From Polaribacter sp. ALD11 (lineage in GTDB: Bacteria > Bacteroidota > Bacteroidia > Flavobacteriales > Flavobacteriaceae): a stretch of 64,000 bases of DNA. Below, one piece after another: positions 45,758 through 54,818 of the stretch; position 1 is the first letter of the stretch, and each line of letters starts with the position of its first letter. The stretch covers positions 1,820,001 through 1,884,000 of the forward strand of contig NZ_CP025119.1 in NCBI RefSeq assembly GCF_002831685.1, given 5' to 3'. The position numbers and the translations under genes are program-made. A model generated the notes under the pieces. The model made no database searches. It saw nothing but the letters and a program-made list of their open reading frames with translations, and was not told the DNA's origin.

Positions 45758-46366
45758 ATGTTTTCTAAAAAAGCGAATGCTATTTTTATTGATGCTATTG
45801 AAACTTACAAAAGTAAAAATGAGTTAGAGCAAAAATGTGTAAATCCATTTGATAAAAACACAGATTTAATCGATTTTCTATTGTTTGAAAAATGTTGGAT
45901 AGATGCGATACAATGGGCTTATGAAGACATTATTAGAGACCCTAATATTAACGCCGAAGATGCTTTAGTTTTAAAGAGAAAAATTGATGCTTCTAATCAA
46001 GTAAGAACCGATACGGTAGAATATATTGATAGCTATTTTTTAGATAAGTATGCAACAATTGCTTTAGAAAAAGATGCGACTATTAATTCTGAAAGTCCGG
46101 CTTGGGCAATTGATAGATTGTCTATTTTAGCGTTAAAAATTTATCACATGCATTTAGAAACTGTTAGAGAAGACGCTTCTGAAGTACACAAACAAAACTG
46201 TACTAAAAAATTAAATGTTTTATTAGATCAACGTAACGATTTATCTACGGCTATAGACGACTTATTAGTAGATATCTCAAAAGGAAAAAAATACATGAAA
46301 GTTTACAAACAAATGAAAATGTATAATGATGCTGAATTAAATCCTGTTTTAAGAGCTTCTAAATAG
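45758..46366 (+). CDS. DUF4254 protein
   Basis: 202 aa from ATG 45758; the ten upstream codons in frame are rejected as they read through the AT-rich promoter region. Helical, soluble, with CWIDAIQWAYEDIIRDPNI and DRLSILALKIYHM, the DUF4254 pattern. In Bacteroidota, DUF4254 genes are often next to LPS glycosyltransferases, and here it is 6 bp from a GT9 gene on the same strand. A role in cell-surface glycan assembly is plausible but unproven. Confidence 0.9.
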   Translation: MFSKKANAIFIDAIETYKSKNELEQKCVNPFDKNTDLIDFLLFEKCWIDAIQWAYEDIIRDPNINAEDALVLKRKIDASNQVRTDTVEYIDSYFLDKYATIALEKDATINSESPAWAIDRLSILALKIYHMHLETVREDASEVHKQNCTKKLNVLLDQRNDLSTAIDDLLVDISKGKKYMKVYKQMKMYNDAELNPVLRASK

Positions 46367-46372
46367 TTTTTT

Positions 46373-47389
46373 TTGACTGATATTAAAACTCATATACTGG
46401 TTATTCGTCTCTCTGCAATGGGAGATGTCGCCATTTTGGTTCCTGTATTAGAGGCTTTACTAAAACAAAACCCTTCTCTTAAAATCACCGTTTTAACACA
46501 GCCCTTTTTTACGCCAATTTTTAAGAATCTAAAAAACGTAGTTGTATTTCCTGTAGAAAAAAAAGGAAAACACAAAGGTTTTTTAGGTTTGTTTAAATTA
46601 TATAAAGAGCTTAAAAAACATCATTATACTGCAATAGCAGATGTACACAATGTTTTACGAAGTCGTGTTTTAAAACTTTTTTTCTTTGGAAAGAATTTCA
46701 TCCAAATAGACAAAGGGAGAAAAGAAAAAAAAGAATTGATCTCTAAGAAAAATTTCAAACAACTGAAGACTTCTCATGAACGTTATGCAGATGTTTTTAG
46801 AAAACTTGGTTTTAAGATTGATTTAACGCACCCAACATTTCCTGAAAAAGGAATTTTACCTTCTAAAATTAAAGACTACATAGAAGTTTCACAGCATAAA
46901 AAAATTATTGGTATTGCTCCTTTTGCAGCGCATAAAAGCAAAATGTACAGTTTAAAAAAAATGAAAACTGTTGTAGAACAGCTTTCTAAAGAATATTTAA
47001 TTCTACTATTTGGTGGTAAAAATGATATTGAAAGTCTAGATAATTTAGCAAGTAACAACAACGTTTTATCTGTTGCAGGAAAACTAACTTTTTCTGAAGA
47101 ATTAGACACTATTTCTAACTTAGACTGCATGCTTTCTATGGATTCTGGAAATGCACATTTGGCGGCAATGTATGGCGTAAAAGTAATTACTATTTGGGGC
47201 GTAACGCATCCTTTTGCTGGTTTTGCTCCATTTAATCAACCCAGAGATTATGCAATTCTTCCCGATTTAGAAAAATTCTCAAAAATTCCTACTTCAATTT
47301 ATGGAAACAAATATCCTGATGACTATTTATTAGCAGCAGATAGTATTTCTCCAGAAAAAATAATTAAAAAAATTAAAAGCGTGCTTTAA
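46373..47389 (+). CDS. Glycosyltransferase family 9 (heptosyltransferase-like)
   Basis: 338 aa, GT-B fold. TTG start at 46373. N-terminal domain with VIRLSAMGDVAILVPVLEAL, C-terminal donor domain with IGIAPFAAHKSK and the GT9 end SMDSGNAHLAAMYGVKVITI and WGVTHPFAGFAP. It probably adds a sugar (in Gram-negatives, heptose) to LPS core on the inner face of the membrane. Co-transcribed with DUF4254; its stop overlaps the convergent acidic gene by 4 bp. Confidence 0.88.
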   Translation: MTDIKTHILVIRLSAMGDVAILVPVLEALLKQNPSLKITVLTQPFFTPIFKNLKNVVVFPVEKKGKHKGFLGLFKLYKELKKHHYTAIADVHNVLRSRVLKLFFFGKNFIQIDKGRKEKKELISKKNFKQLKTSHERYADVFRKLGFKIDLTHPTFPEKGILPSKIKDYIEVSQHKKIIGIAPFAAHKSKMYSLKKMKTVVEQLSKEYLILLFGGKNDIESLDNLASNNNVLSVAGKLTFSEELDTISNLDCMLSMDSGNAHLAAMYGVKVITIWGVTHPFAGFAPFNQPRDYAILPDLEKFSKIPTSIYGNKYPDDYLLAADSISPEKIIKKIKSVL

Positions 47390-48282
47390 GCAAATCTACG
47401 TTCTATAATAGCTGTTAAACGATTTTCTAATTCTTCTTGTTCAGACCAATTATAATCTGGTTTCACCATTTTAGTAATAAATTTTTTCGCCTCTTTTTCT
47501 GTTTTAAAAGTATTTAATTGAGAAATTACTCTATTAAAATCTTCTTGACTCCCTTCAAATAAATTCTTTACAAAAGCAATTCTATCATTCAACCCAATCT
47601 GAATATTGGTTTGCAATTTATCATTTAAAGAAGTTGGTTTTAGAGGTTCAAACAGGTTCGCCATTACATCTACAGGAATTGTATCTTGTAATTCTTCCTC
47701 TAAAGTTAATGCTTTAAAACCACCAACATCTTTAGGGTCATCCTTAAAATTAGTTGGTTTTGTATCTCCAAAAATAAGGCCTTCTAAACCATCAAAAGGC
47801 TGTTCTATTTCGTCTTCTTTTTCAACTTCTAAATATTCGTTCGTTTCTTCTTCTGCTTCTGCTTCAATTTCTTTTCCAGTTTCTTCTTTCTTTTGCTCAA
47901 TTTTTACGGTATTAAAATCCTCATCAGCAAAGTCTTCACCAGAAAAATCATCTCCTATTTCTGCGGCTAAATGTTCATTTTCAACATCTAAATATTCAGT
48001 AACTAAAGTTCGCTTAACAGGTTCTGGTTTTTTAACATCTTCTACTTCATTAGAAATTAAATTTTTCTTCTCGTATCCTTTTTCAACAATAGAAGTTAGT
48101 TCTTCTTTTGTTTGTTTTGAATTTGGAGTGGAGTTCACATACTCTTCAACGAATGCTAGGACAGATAATTTCTCGTAAATCTCCTTCGATTTCTGTTTTA
48201 ATAAGAACACGTTTTCTTTATTTTTCATCTGTAAGATGCTGTGCGCTAAACTTATTAAATCGGCTTCTAATTTTTTGTGCAT
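47386..48282 (-). CDS. Conserved acidic protein, unknown function
   Basis: 298 aa, soluble, strongly acidic middle (about 85-190, many E and D: EIEAEAEEETNEYLEVEKED), with a conserved-looking helical N-terminus (MHKKLEADLISLAHSILQMKNKENVF) and a C-terminal helical block (LNDRIAFVKNLFEGSQEDFN, KPDYNWSEQEELENRLTAII). No catalytic motif. This layout recurs in Flavobacteriaceae without a function. Convergent with the GT9 gene, 4 bp overlap; divergent from tdk. Confidence 0.8.
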   Translation of the reverse strand: MHKKLEADLISLAHSILQMKNKENVFLLKQKSKEIYEKLSVLAFVEEYVNSTPNSKQTKEELTSIVEKGYEKKNLISNEVEDVKKPEPVKRTLVTEYLDVENEHLAAEIGDDFSGEDFADEDFNTVKIEQKKEETGKEIEAEAEEETNEYLEVEKEDEIEQPFDGLEGLIFGDTKPTNFKDDPKDVGGFKALTLEEELQDTIPVDVMANLFEPLKPTSLNDKLQTNIQIGLNDRIAFVKNLFEGSQEDFNRVISQLNTFKTEKEAKKFITKMVKPDYNWSEQEELENRLTAIIERRFA

Positions 48283-48382
48283 AAGTTGTAAGTTGAAGTT
48301 GAGTTTTACTCGTAAATATTCATAAATTTGTTGAACACCAAAGTAACAAATAATTTAAATTTCTAAAGCCTAAAATTACAAA

Positions 48383-49018
48383 ATGTTTCTTGAAAATACA
48401 GTAAATCATACAGAACAATTTGGTTGGATTGAAGTGATCTGCGGCTCGATGTTTTCTGGTAAAACAGAAGAACTTATTAGACGTTTAAAACGTGCACAAT
48501 TTGCAAAACAAAGTGTAGAAATTTTTAAGCCTTCTGTAGATACTCGTTATGACAATGATGAAGTTGTTTCTCATAATGACAATAGAATACGCTCTACACC
48601 TGTTCCTGCAGCTGCAAATATTCGTCTTTTAGCAAACAATATTGATGTTGTTGGTATTGATGAAGCTCAATTTTTTGATGATGAAATTATAGCCGTTTGC
48701 AATGACTTAGCAAATAGAGGTATTCGCGTAATTGTAGCTGGTTTAGATATGGATTTTAAAGGAAACCCTTTTGGGCCAATGCCAGCCTTAATGGCTACTG
48801 CAGAATATGTTACCAAAGTACATGCTGTTTGCACACACACTGGTAATTTAGCACATTATAGCTTTAGAAAAGCCAAAAACGATAATATTGTAATGTTGGG
48901 TGAAATGCAAGAATATGAGCCGTTAAGTAGGGCTGCATATTACAAAGCTTTACAAAAACAAAAAGAAATTATTTTATCTGTAAAAGATATTGAACCTAAT
49001 TTAAATGATACTGAATAA
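48383..49018 (+). CDS. tdk: Thymidine kinase
   Basis: Phosphorylates thymidine to dTMP (salvage). 211 aa, type II TK: P-loop [25 protein letters not shown] (Walker B-like), lid region with [20 protein letters not shown] and the thymidine-binding end. The zinc-ribbon carries fewer cysteines than E. coli Tdk, as seen in other Bacteroidota. The gene lies 14 bp before alr on the same strand, so likely one transcript. Confidence 0.95.
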   Translation: MFLENTVNHTEQFGWIEVICGSMFSGKTEELIRRLKRAQFAKQSVEIFKPSVDTRYDNDEVVSHNDNRIRSTPVPAAANIRLLANNIDVVGIDEAQFFDDEIIAVCNDLANRGIRVIVAGLDMDFKGNPFGPMPALMATAEYVTKVHAVCTHTGNLAHYSFRKAKNDNIVMLGEMQEYEPLSRAAYYKALQKQKEIILSVKDIEPNLNDTE

Positions 49019-49032
49019 CAATTAACATAACA

Positions 49033-50133
49033 ATGAATAATCACGTTACTGTTTTAGAGATTGATGGAAATGCGTTAATACACAATCTAAATTATTTCAA
49101 GCAAAAATTACAACCAGAAACAAAAATTTTAGCTGTTGTAAAAGCTTTTGGTTATGGTAGTGATGCCGTTCAAATTGCAAAATTCTTAGAAGACAAAGTA
49201 GCTTATTTTGCTGTTGCATACACACATGAAGGGATCGCTTTACGTGAAGCTGGTGTAAAAACGCCTATTTTAGTTCTACATCCTCACCTTCAAAATTTAC
49301 AATCTCTAATCGATTATAGACTAGAACCAAGCTTATATAATTTTAATATTTTTAATGCTTTTTTAAAACTAGCAGATGAAGCTCCGTTAATGAATTACCC
49401 TGTTCATATAAAATTTAATACAGGTTTAAATAGGTTGGGTTTCTGGCACACAGATGTTCCTAAAATTTTATCTGAATTAAAAGAAACCAATCATATAAAA
49501 GTACAATCGCTGTTTTCTCATTTGGCTGCAAGTGAAGATTTAGAAGAGAAAGACTTTACCATCAATCAAATTAATAATTTCGCATACATTGTTCAGCAAT
49601 TCTATAAACATTTAGGATATGAACCAATGTTGCATATTTTAAATACTTCTGGTGTTGTTAATTACCCAAAAGCACAATTTGATATGGTTCGAATTGGTAT
49701 TGGTTTGTATGGTTTTGGGAATGATGAAAAAGAAACGGATCAATTAAAAAACACCCATAATTTAAAATCAATTATTTCTCAAATTCACGTGATTAAACCA
49801 GGAGAAACAGTTGGTTACAACAGGGCATTTGTAGCCAAAAGAATTACAAAAACAGCGACAATACCTATTGGTCATGCAGATGGTTTATCTAGAAAATTAG
49901 GCAACAAGAAAGGTTTTGTGCTTATCAACAATCAAAAAGCACCAATTATTGGTAATGTTTGTATGGATATGATTATGGTGAATGTAACGAAGATTTCTTG
50001 TAAAGAAGGTGATGAAGTGATTATCTTTAACAACCAGGAAATGATACAAAACATTGCAGATATTTCTGAAACTATTGTGTATGAAACTTTAACGGCAATT
50101 TCTCCACGTGTTAACAAAATGTTAAAGGAATAG
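49033..50133 (+). CDS. alr: Alanine racemase
   Basis: PLP enzyme that makes D-alanine for peptidoglycan. 366 aa: LAVVKAFGYGSDAVQIA carries the PLP lysine (in VVKA.GYG), the barrel domain has HIKFNTGLNRLGF and IGIGLYGFG, and the C-terminal beta domain has the catalytic tyrosine in GETVGYNRAF and CMDMIMVNVT. It is free-standing rather than fused to MurF, as occurs in some Bacteroidota. Pairs with tdk; mscL follows 49 bp later. Confidence 0.96.
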   Translation: MNNHVTVLEIDGNALIHNLNYFKQKLQPETKILAVVKAFGYGSDAVQIAKFLEDKVAYFAVAYTHEGIALREAGVKTPILVLHPHLQNLQSLIDYRLEPSLYNFNIFNAFLKLADEAPLMNYPVHIKFNTGLNRLGFWHTDVPKILSELKETNHIKVQSLFSHLAASEDLEEKDFTINQINNFAYIVQQFYKHLGYEPMLHILNTSGVVNYPKAQFDMVRIGIGLYGFGNDEKETDQLKNTHNLKSIISQIHVIKPGETVGYNRAFVAKRITKTATIPIGHADGLSRKLGNKKGFVLINNQKAPIIGNVCMDMIMVNVTKISCKEGDEVIIFNNQEMIQNIADISETIVYETLTAISPRVNKMLKE

Positions 50134-50151
50134 ATTTTTTTATTACTTTTG
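50122..50151 (+). promoter_or_regulatory. mscL promoter
   Basis: TACTTTTG (50144-50151) fits TAnnTTTG; the -33 is TTA (50122-50124) with 19-bp spacing. It lies 31 bp before the mscL ATG, overlapping the alr stop. Confidence 0.4.
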
Positions 50152-50182
50152 TAACATAATTAACTAATTAAAATACACTAGA

Positions 50183-50596
50183 ATGGGAATGCTTAAAGAA
50201 TTTAAAGACTTTGCAATGAAGGGAAACCTTGTTGATATTGCAGTAGGTTTTGTTATGGGTGCAGCTTTTAAACAAGTTGTTACTTCTTTTACAGGAGGAA
50301 TTGTTTCTCCGTTAATTGGCTTAATATTTAATGCTGATCTTAAAGATTTAAAATACATTGCTAAAGAAGGCGTTGTAGATGAAGCGGGAAAAGTTGTTGG
50401 TGAAGTTGCCATTTTATATGGAGATTTCTTAACAAACGTAATCGACTTTATTATTGTGGCTTTTGTAATGTTTATGATTGTAAAAGGTTTAAACAACATG
50501 AAGAAAAAAGAAGAACCAGCTCCAGCAGCAGCTCCTGCAGGACCAAGTCAAGAAGAATTGTTAGCACAAATTAGAGATTTGTTGGCTAAAAAGTAA
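50183..50596 (+). CDS. mscL: Large-conductance mechanosensitive channel
   Basis: Pentameric inner-membrane channel that opens in hypo-osmotic shock. 137 aa: amphipathic N-terminal helix MLKEFKDFAMKGNLVDIAVG, TM1 (VGFVMGAAFKQVVTSFTGG), periplasmic loop, TM2 (TNVIDFIIVAFVMFMIVKGL) and a cytoplasmic helix with alanine/proline linker (about 110-122) and PSQEELLAQIRDLL. Length is normal. Terminator downstream. Confidence 0.97.
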   Translation: MGMLKEFKDFAMKGNLVDIAVGFVMGAAFKQVVTSFTGGIVSPLIGLIFNADLKDLKYIAKEGVVDEAGKVVGEVAILYGDFLTNVIDFIIVAFVMFMIVKGLNNMKKKEEPAPAAAPAGPSQEELLAQIRDLLAKK

Positions 50597-50618
50597 AAGA
50601 CCTTTTTATAAAATATTT

Positions 50619-50650
50619 AAAATCCTGGGTAATTACTCAGGATTTTTCTT
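50619..50650. terminator. Terminator between mscL and the fatty-acid operon
   Basis: AATCCTG (50621-50627) pairs with CAGGATT (50638-50644), with A and T runs on both sides; convergent gene ends on each side. Confidence 0.8.
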
Positions 50651-50680
50651 TTTCAATATTTAAGAAATATAGAAATAAGC

Positions 50681-52435
50681 TTAATCTGCATAAATTTTTT
50701 CAAAAAGGGCTTTGTATTTTTCCTTGATAATTTTTCGTTTAGGCTTTAATGTAGGTGTTAAATGTCCCGCTTCAATAGTCCATTCGTCTGGTGTAATCTC
50801 AAATTTCTTGATTCTTTCCCACTTTCCTAAGCCTTCATTATTTAGATCGATATCTTCTTGAATTCTTGTTCTAAGTTTTAAATCTGAAGTTACATCTATA
50901 ATTGTATGCTTATTTTGTAATGCCCAATCTTTAACAAACTCATAGTTGATTTGGATTAGTGCAGCAGGCATTTTATAACCTTCCCCAATAACCATAATCT
51001 GTTCTATAAAACTAGACTGTTTCATTTTATTCTCAATGATGGAGGGCGCAATATATTTACCTCCAGAAGTCTTAAACATTTCTTTTTTACGATCTGTAAT
51101 CGTTAAAAAACCGTCTTTACAGATTTCACCAATATCTCCTGTGTGAAAAAATCCGTCATTTATAGCTTCCGTCGTTTTTACCTCATTTTTGTAATATCCT
51201 TTTAAAACATTTTTTCCTTTTATTAGAATTTCTCCATCTATAGCAATTTTGACTTCTAAACCTGGCATTGGCTTTCCTACGGATTTTAAACGCGTTTCTC
51301 CTTTTTTATATCCGTTTAAGGAGATTACTCCCGAAGATTCGGTCATTCCGTACCCTTCATAAATTGGCAAACCTGCCGCTGTAAATATTTTTATCAATCG
51401 ATCTTGTAATGGTGCAGATCCTGAAACTAAGAATTTTATATTTCCGCCAAAAATTGCGCGCCATTTACTAAAGATGAATGTATCTGCTATTTTATGTTTC
51501 AAACCTCTTTTTTGATCTATTTCTGTGTTTTCTGCTACACGAACAGCCCAAAAGAACAATCCCTTTTTTATACCTGAAAGTTCGTTTCCTTTCGCTATAA
51601 TTTTATCAAATATTTTTTCTAATAATCGCGGTACAATGGGTAAAAAAACGGGTTTTACTTCTTGTAAATTATCGACTAATTTATCTAGGGATTCCGCAAA
51701 ATAAACTTGAAACCCCATATAATGATAGTAATACATAACCAAGCGCTCAAAAACATGACTTACAGGCAAATAACTTACAACAGACTGATATGGCTCGTCT
51801 AAATCTAATAGTTCCTTACAAGTTATAACCGCGTGCACCAACTCTTGGTGCGTTATCATAACACCCTTTGGCACTCCTGTTGTACCAGAAGTATAAATAA
51901 TAGTTGCTAGATTTTTTGCTGTTATTTTTGATTTTCTTTCGACAACTTCTAATTGATGAGTATTCTTTTTTCCTGATGCTAATAAAGCTTCCCAATTTGT
52001 ATCGCAAACGGAAGTATCAAAACTAAAAATAGTAGTTACTTGTGTCTTTTCTTGAACAGATGCTACTTTATCAAATAAATCTTTATTGGAAACAAAACAT
52101 AATTTGGAATCGGAATGATTCAATATAAATTCGTAATCACTTAAAGACAATGTAGCATATAAAGGCACGCTAATAGCGCCTACTTGAAAAATAGCCATGT
52201 CTAAAATATGCCATTCTACACAATTTTTTTCCGTTACAACGGCAATTTTATCATCTGGCTTAATTCCTAATTCTATTAAAGCATTGCTAATTATTGCAAT
52301 TTGATTACAATATTCTTGCGTACTCAAAGCAACCCACTTTCCTCCTATTTTTGTATTAAATGCGTTGTCTTGCGGAGTATGTTTTAATTGATATGCTGGT
52401 AAATCGAATAAGCGCGTTAAGTTTTTAGGCATCAT
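50681..52435 (-). CDS. Long-chain acyl-CoA synthetase (AMP-forming)
   Basis: Activates fatty acids to acyl-CoA via acyl-AMP at the inner membrane. 584 aa in the ANL superfamily, with the AMP-binding motif IIYTSGTTGVPKGVMIT, YEGYGMTESSGVISLNG, FHTGDIGEICKDGFLTITDRKKE and the C-terminal catalytic lysine region PKRKIIKEKY. It is the last gene of the five-gene minus-strand operon (16 bp after the CaiB-like gene) and feeds substrate into it. Confidence 0.92.
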   Translation of the reverse strand: MMPKNLTRLFDLPAYQLKHTPQDNAFNTKIGGKWVALSTQEYCNQIAIISNALIELGIKPDDKIAVVTEKNCVEWHILDMAIFQVGAISVPLYATLSLSDYEFILNHSDSKLCFVSNKDLFDKVASVQEKTQVTTIFSFDTSVCDTNWEALLASGKKNTHQLEVVERKSKITAKNLATIIYTSGTTGVPKGVMITHQELVHAVITCKELLDLDEPYQSVVSYLPVSHVFERLVMYYYHYMGFQVYFAESLDKLVDNLQEVKPVFLPIVPRLLEKIFDKIIAKGNELSGIKKGLFFWAVRVAENTEIDQKRGLKHKIADTFIFSKWRAIFGGNIKFLVSGSAPLQDRLIKIFTAAGLPIYEGYGMTESSGVISLNGYKKGETRLKSVGKPMPGLEVKIAIDGEILIKGKNVLKGYYKNEVKTTEAINDGFFHTGDIGEICKDGFLTITDRKKEMFKTSGGKYIAPSIIENKMKQSSFIEQIMVIGEGYKMPAALIQINYEFVKDWALQNKHTIIDVTSDLKLRTRIQEDIDLNNEGLGKWERIKKFEITPDEWTIEAGHLTPTLKPKRKIIKEKYKALFEKIYAD

Positions 52436-52451
52436 ACAGTAGGTTTAGGAA

Positions 52452-53510
52452 TTAACTGAAGGTTTTGAAGGGAGAATTATACGTTTTTATCGTTTTGTTT
52501 TTTATTGTAGTTTCTTTAAAAACTGCACGTTCTTGTAAGTGTTTATTGTTGCTTACTTCTTCTATTTCTAAAATTGGTGATAAGCAGGTATCATAATTTT
52601 TACTTAAACAAGCCCATTCGTCTCTTGTTTTAGATTTAAAAAGCTGCTCTAACTCTTTCTGAGGAAAGATGCCACTCATAAGTTCTCTCTCTGTTTTTGC
52701 TTTCCATGCTGGTTTTTCAACCATTTCACAGAAGGCATTCCAAAATTTAAGTTCTAGAGCACCTAGAGCAATCCACTTTTTATCTAAACATTCATACACA
52801 TTATAATTTACAAGCATTCCGCTTAACATAGGTGCTTTTTTATACGATGCTCCACCTTGTAACATTCCGTGTGCAATAGCATTTAAAGGAATTGTTGCAT
52901 CCAATAAACTAAGATCTATATACTGAGGTTTTTTCTGAGTTTTCTGAGCTAACAAGCCAGAAGTACATGCCGAAAGTAACATATAAGAACCTCCTGCTAT
53001 GTCTGCAATCTGAAAACCAGGAATAACAGGTTTCCCTTTTTCATCTCTGTTTAAATCTAATAATCCTGCAGTTGCTAAATAATTAATATCATGACCCGCT
53101 TTTGTATGTAAGCCTCCATTTTGTCCATAACCAGTTACTGAGACATAGACAATATTGGGATTTATCTTCTTTATCGTTTCAAAATCTAACTTAAAACTAG
53201 TCATTGCTCCTGGACGAAACTGTTCTATTAAAACATCCGAAGATGCAATTAAATCCAATACTTTTTGATACCCTTCTTCTGTTTCATAGTCTACAATAAC
53301 TTGTTCTTTAGAATGATTCAGCGTGTGAAAAATAGTAGAATTATCATCTATTTTAGGATCATAAAATCGAGTGTAATCTAATCGTTTCGGACTTTCAATT
53401 TTAATAACTTTAGCACCTAACTGACTTAAAAGATGTGTTCCTAAAGGTCCTGGAAGTAATCGTGTAAAATCAACAACGGTAACACCTTGTAGTGGTTTTG
53501 TTTCTTGCAT
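52452..53510 (-). CDS. CaiB/BaiF family CoA-transferase or acyl-CoA racemase
   Basis: 352 aa, family III CoA-transferase fold. N-terminal GVTVVDFTRLLPGPLGTHLLSQLGAKVIKIESP, TRFYDPKID, the block VSVTGYGQNGGLHTKAGHDINYLATAGLL, and the catalytic Asp in PGFQIADIAGGSYM. Members exchange CoA between acids or act as 2-methylacyl-CoA racemases. Inside a beta-oxidation operon, racemisation of branched acyl-CoA is a good guess (inference). Upstream neighbour is an acyl-CoA dehydrogenase, 73 bp away. Confidence 0.88.
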   Translation of the reverse strand: MQETKPLQGVTVVDFTRLLPGPLGTHLLSQLGAKVIKIESPKRLDYTRFYDPKIDDNSTIFHTLNHSKEQVIVDYETEEGYQKVLDLIASSDVLIEQFRPGAMTSFKLDFETIKKINPNIVYVSVTGYGQNGGLHTKAGHDINYLATAGLLDLNRDEKGKPVIPGFQIADIAGGSYMLLSACTSGLLAQKTQKKPQYIDLSLLDATIPLNAIAHGMLQGGASYKKAPMLSGMLVNYNVYECLDKKWIALGALELKFWNAFCEMVEKPAWKAKTERELMSGIFPQKELEQLFKSKTRDEWACLSKNYDTCLSPILEIEEVSNNKHLQERAVFKETTIKNKTIKTYNSPFKTFS

Positions 53511-53583
53511 TAATTTTCTATTTGATGTATAAAATCTATAATTTCTTGAGGCATTGTTATTTTTGATTATTGCACTTGCTTAA

Positions 53584-54789
53584 CTATTTCTTTTTTTGCT
53601 TACGCATTGCCTTCATTTGAGCAAACAACTCTTTATACAAACCTCTAGCAACCACTAATTTCATAATTTCATTGGTTCCTGCATAAATTCTTGCAACCCG
53701 ATTATCGGCATACATTTTTGCTATAGGATATTCCCACATATAACCGTAACCTCCAAATAATTGTAAACATTCATCTACCACTTTTCCGTGCATATCTGTT
53801 GCCGAAAACTTTGCCATAGAAGCGCTTTCTGCGGATAATGTATGTGCTGATAAATCTTCGGTGCAACGGTCTACAAATGCTTGGTGAATTTGTAATTGTG
53901 CTGCAACTTCGGCCAACTTAAACTGGGTATTTTGAAAACCTGCAATAGGTTGTTTAAAAGCAGTTCTTGTAGAGGTGTAATTAATTGTTTCTTCAATTGC
54001 TCCTTCTGCTCCACCAATTGATGCTAATGCTACAGACAAACGCTCGCGAGCCAACTCGGTCATCATGATTACAAAACCCTGACCTTCTTTACCTAATAAA
54101 TTTTCTTTAGGCACTTTTACATTGTCAAAAAATAACTCACAAGTATCTTGGGCTTTCATTCCTATTTTTTGAAAAGGAATACCTTTTTCGAAACCGTCCC
54201 ATTTGCTTTCCATGATTAATAATGAAACACCTTCTTCTGGCGTACCAACATTTGTTTTTACAGCAATAATTGCCATATCACATAAATAGCCATTTGTAAT
54301 AAATGTTTTTTGCCCGTTTACCAAATAATGATCTCCTTTATCTACCGCTGTTGTACGTAATGCTTGCAAATCGGATCCGCAATTAGGTTCTGTCATTCCA
54401 ATAGCTGTAATTATTTCTCCAGTTGCCATAATTGGTAAATATTGCTCTTTTTGAGCAGCTGTTCCCCATTTTAAAATATAAGGTGCAACAATGTCTGAAT
54501 GCAATGAAAAACCAGGTCCACTAATTCCTTTTTTAGCCATTTCTTCAATAAACAAAGCGCTAAAGCTAAAATCTAATCCAGAACCTCCATAAGCTTCTGG
54601 CATATCCATACAAAGTAAGCCTAGTTCTCCAGCTCTTTTCCAGATTTCTCTGCTTACCATTCCTTCTTTTTCCCAAGCTTCCATTTGAGGTGCTAACTCA
54701 TTTTTAATAAAATCTTGAATCATTCCTTGCATCATTTTATGTTCTTCTGATGCGTATATTTTTCGTTCTAATAATACGTTTTGTAACAT
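53584..54789 (-). CDS. Acyl-CoA dehydrogenase
   Basis: FAD enzyme making trans-2-enoyl-CoA. 401 aa: GSGLDFSFSALFIEEMA, ITAIGMTEPNCGSDLQALRT (FAD/acyl-binding signature), KEGVSLLIMESKWDG-type middle, and LFGGYGYMWEYPIAKMYADNR. The C-terminal motif is IYAGTNEIMK: the Glu of the usual IYEGT is Ala, as in long-chain and isovaleryl-type enzymes whose catalytic Glu sits elsewhere. So a long- or branched-chain preference is likely. Third gene of the operon. Confidence 0.93.
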   Translation of the reverse strand: MLQNVLLERKIYASEEHKMMQGMIQDFIKNELAPQMEAWEKEGMVSREIWKRAGELGLLCMDMPEAYGGSGLDFSFSALFIEEMAKKGISGPGFSLHSDIVAPYILKWGTAAQKEQYLPIMATGEIITAIGMTEPNCGSDLQALRTTAVDKGDHYLVNGQKTFITNGYLCDMAIIAVKTNVGTPEEGVSLLIMESKWDGFEKGIPFQKIGMKAQDTCELFFDNVKVPKENLLGKEGQGFVIMMTELARERLSVALASIGGAEGAIEETINYTSTRTAFKQPIAGFQNTQFKLAEVAAQLQIHQAFVDRCTEDLSAHTLSAESASMAKFSATDMHGKVVDECLQLFGGYGYMWEYPIAKMYADNRVARIYAGTNEIMKLVVARGLYKELFAQMKAMRKQKKK

Positions 54790-54818
54790 GGTTTCTTTAT
54801 TTTGTTATTAAGACTCAT

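Noticed and set aside
47606..48178. 190-codon frame rich in Ser, opposite the acidic gene
   Set aside because: Antisense of an E/D-rich coding region, which naturally reads as Ser/Phe-rich.
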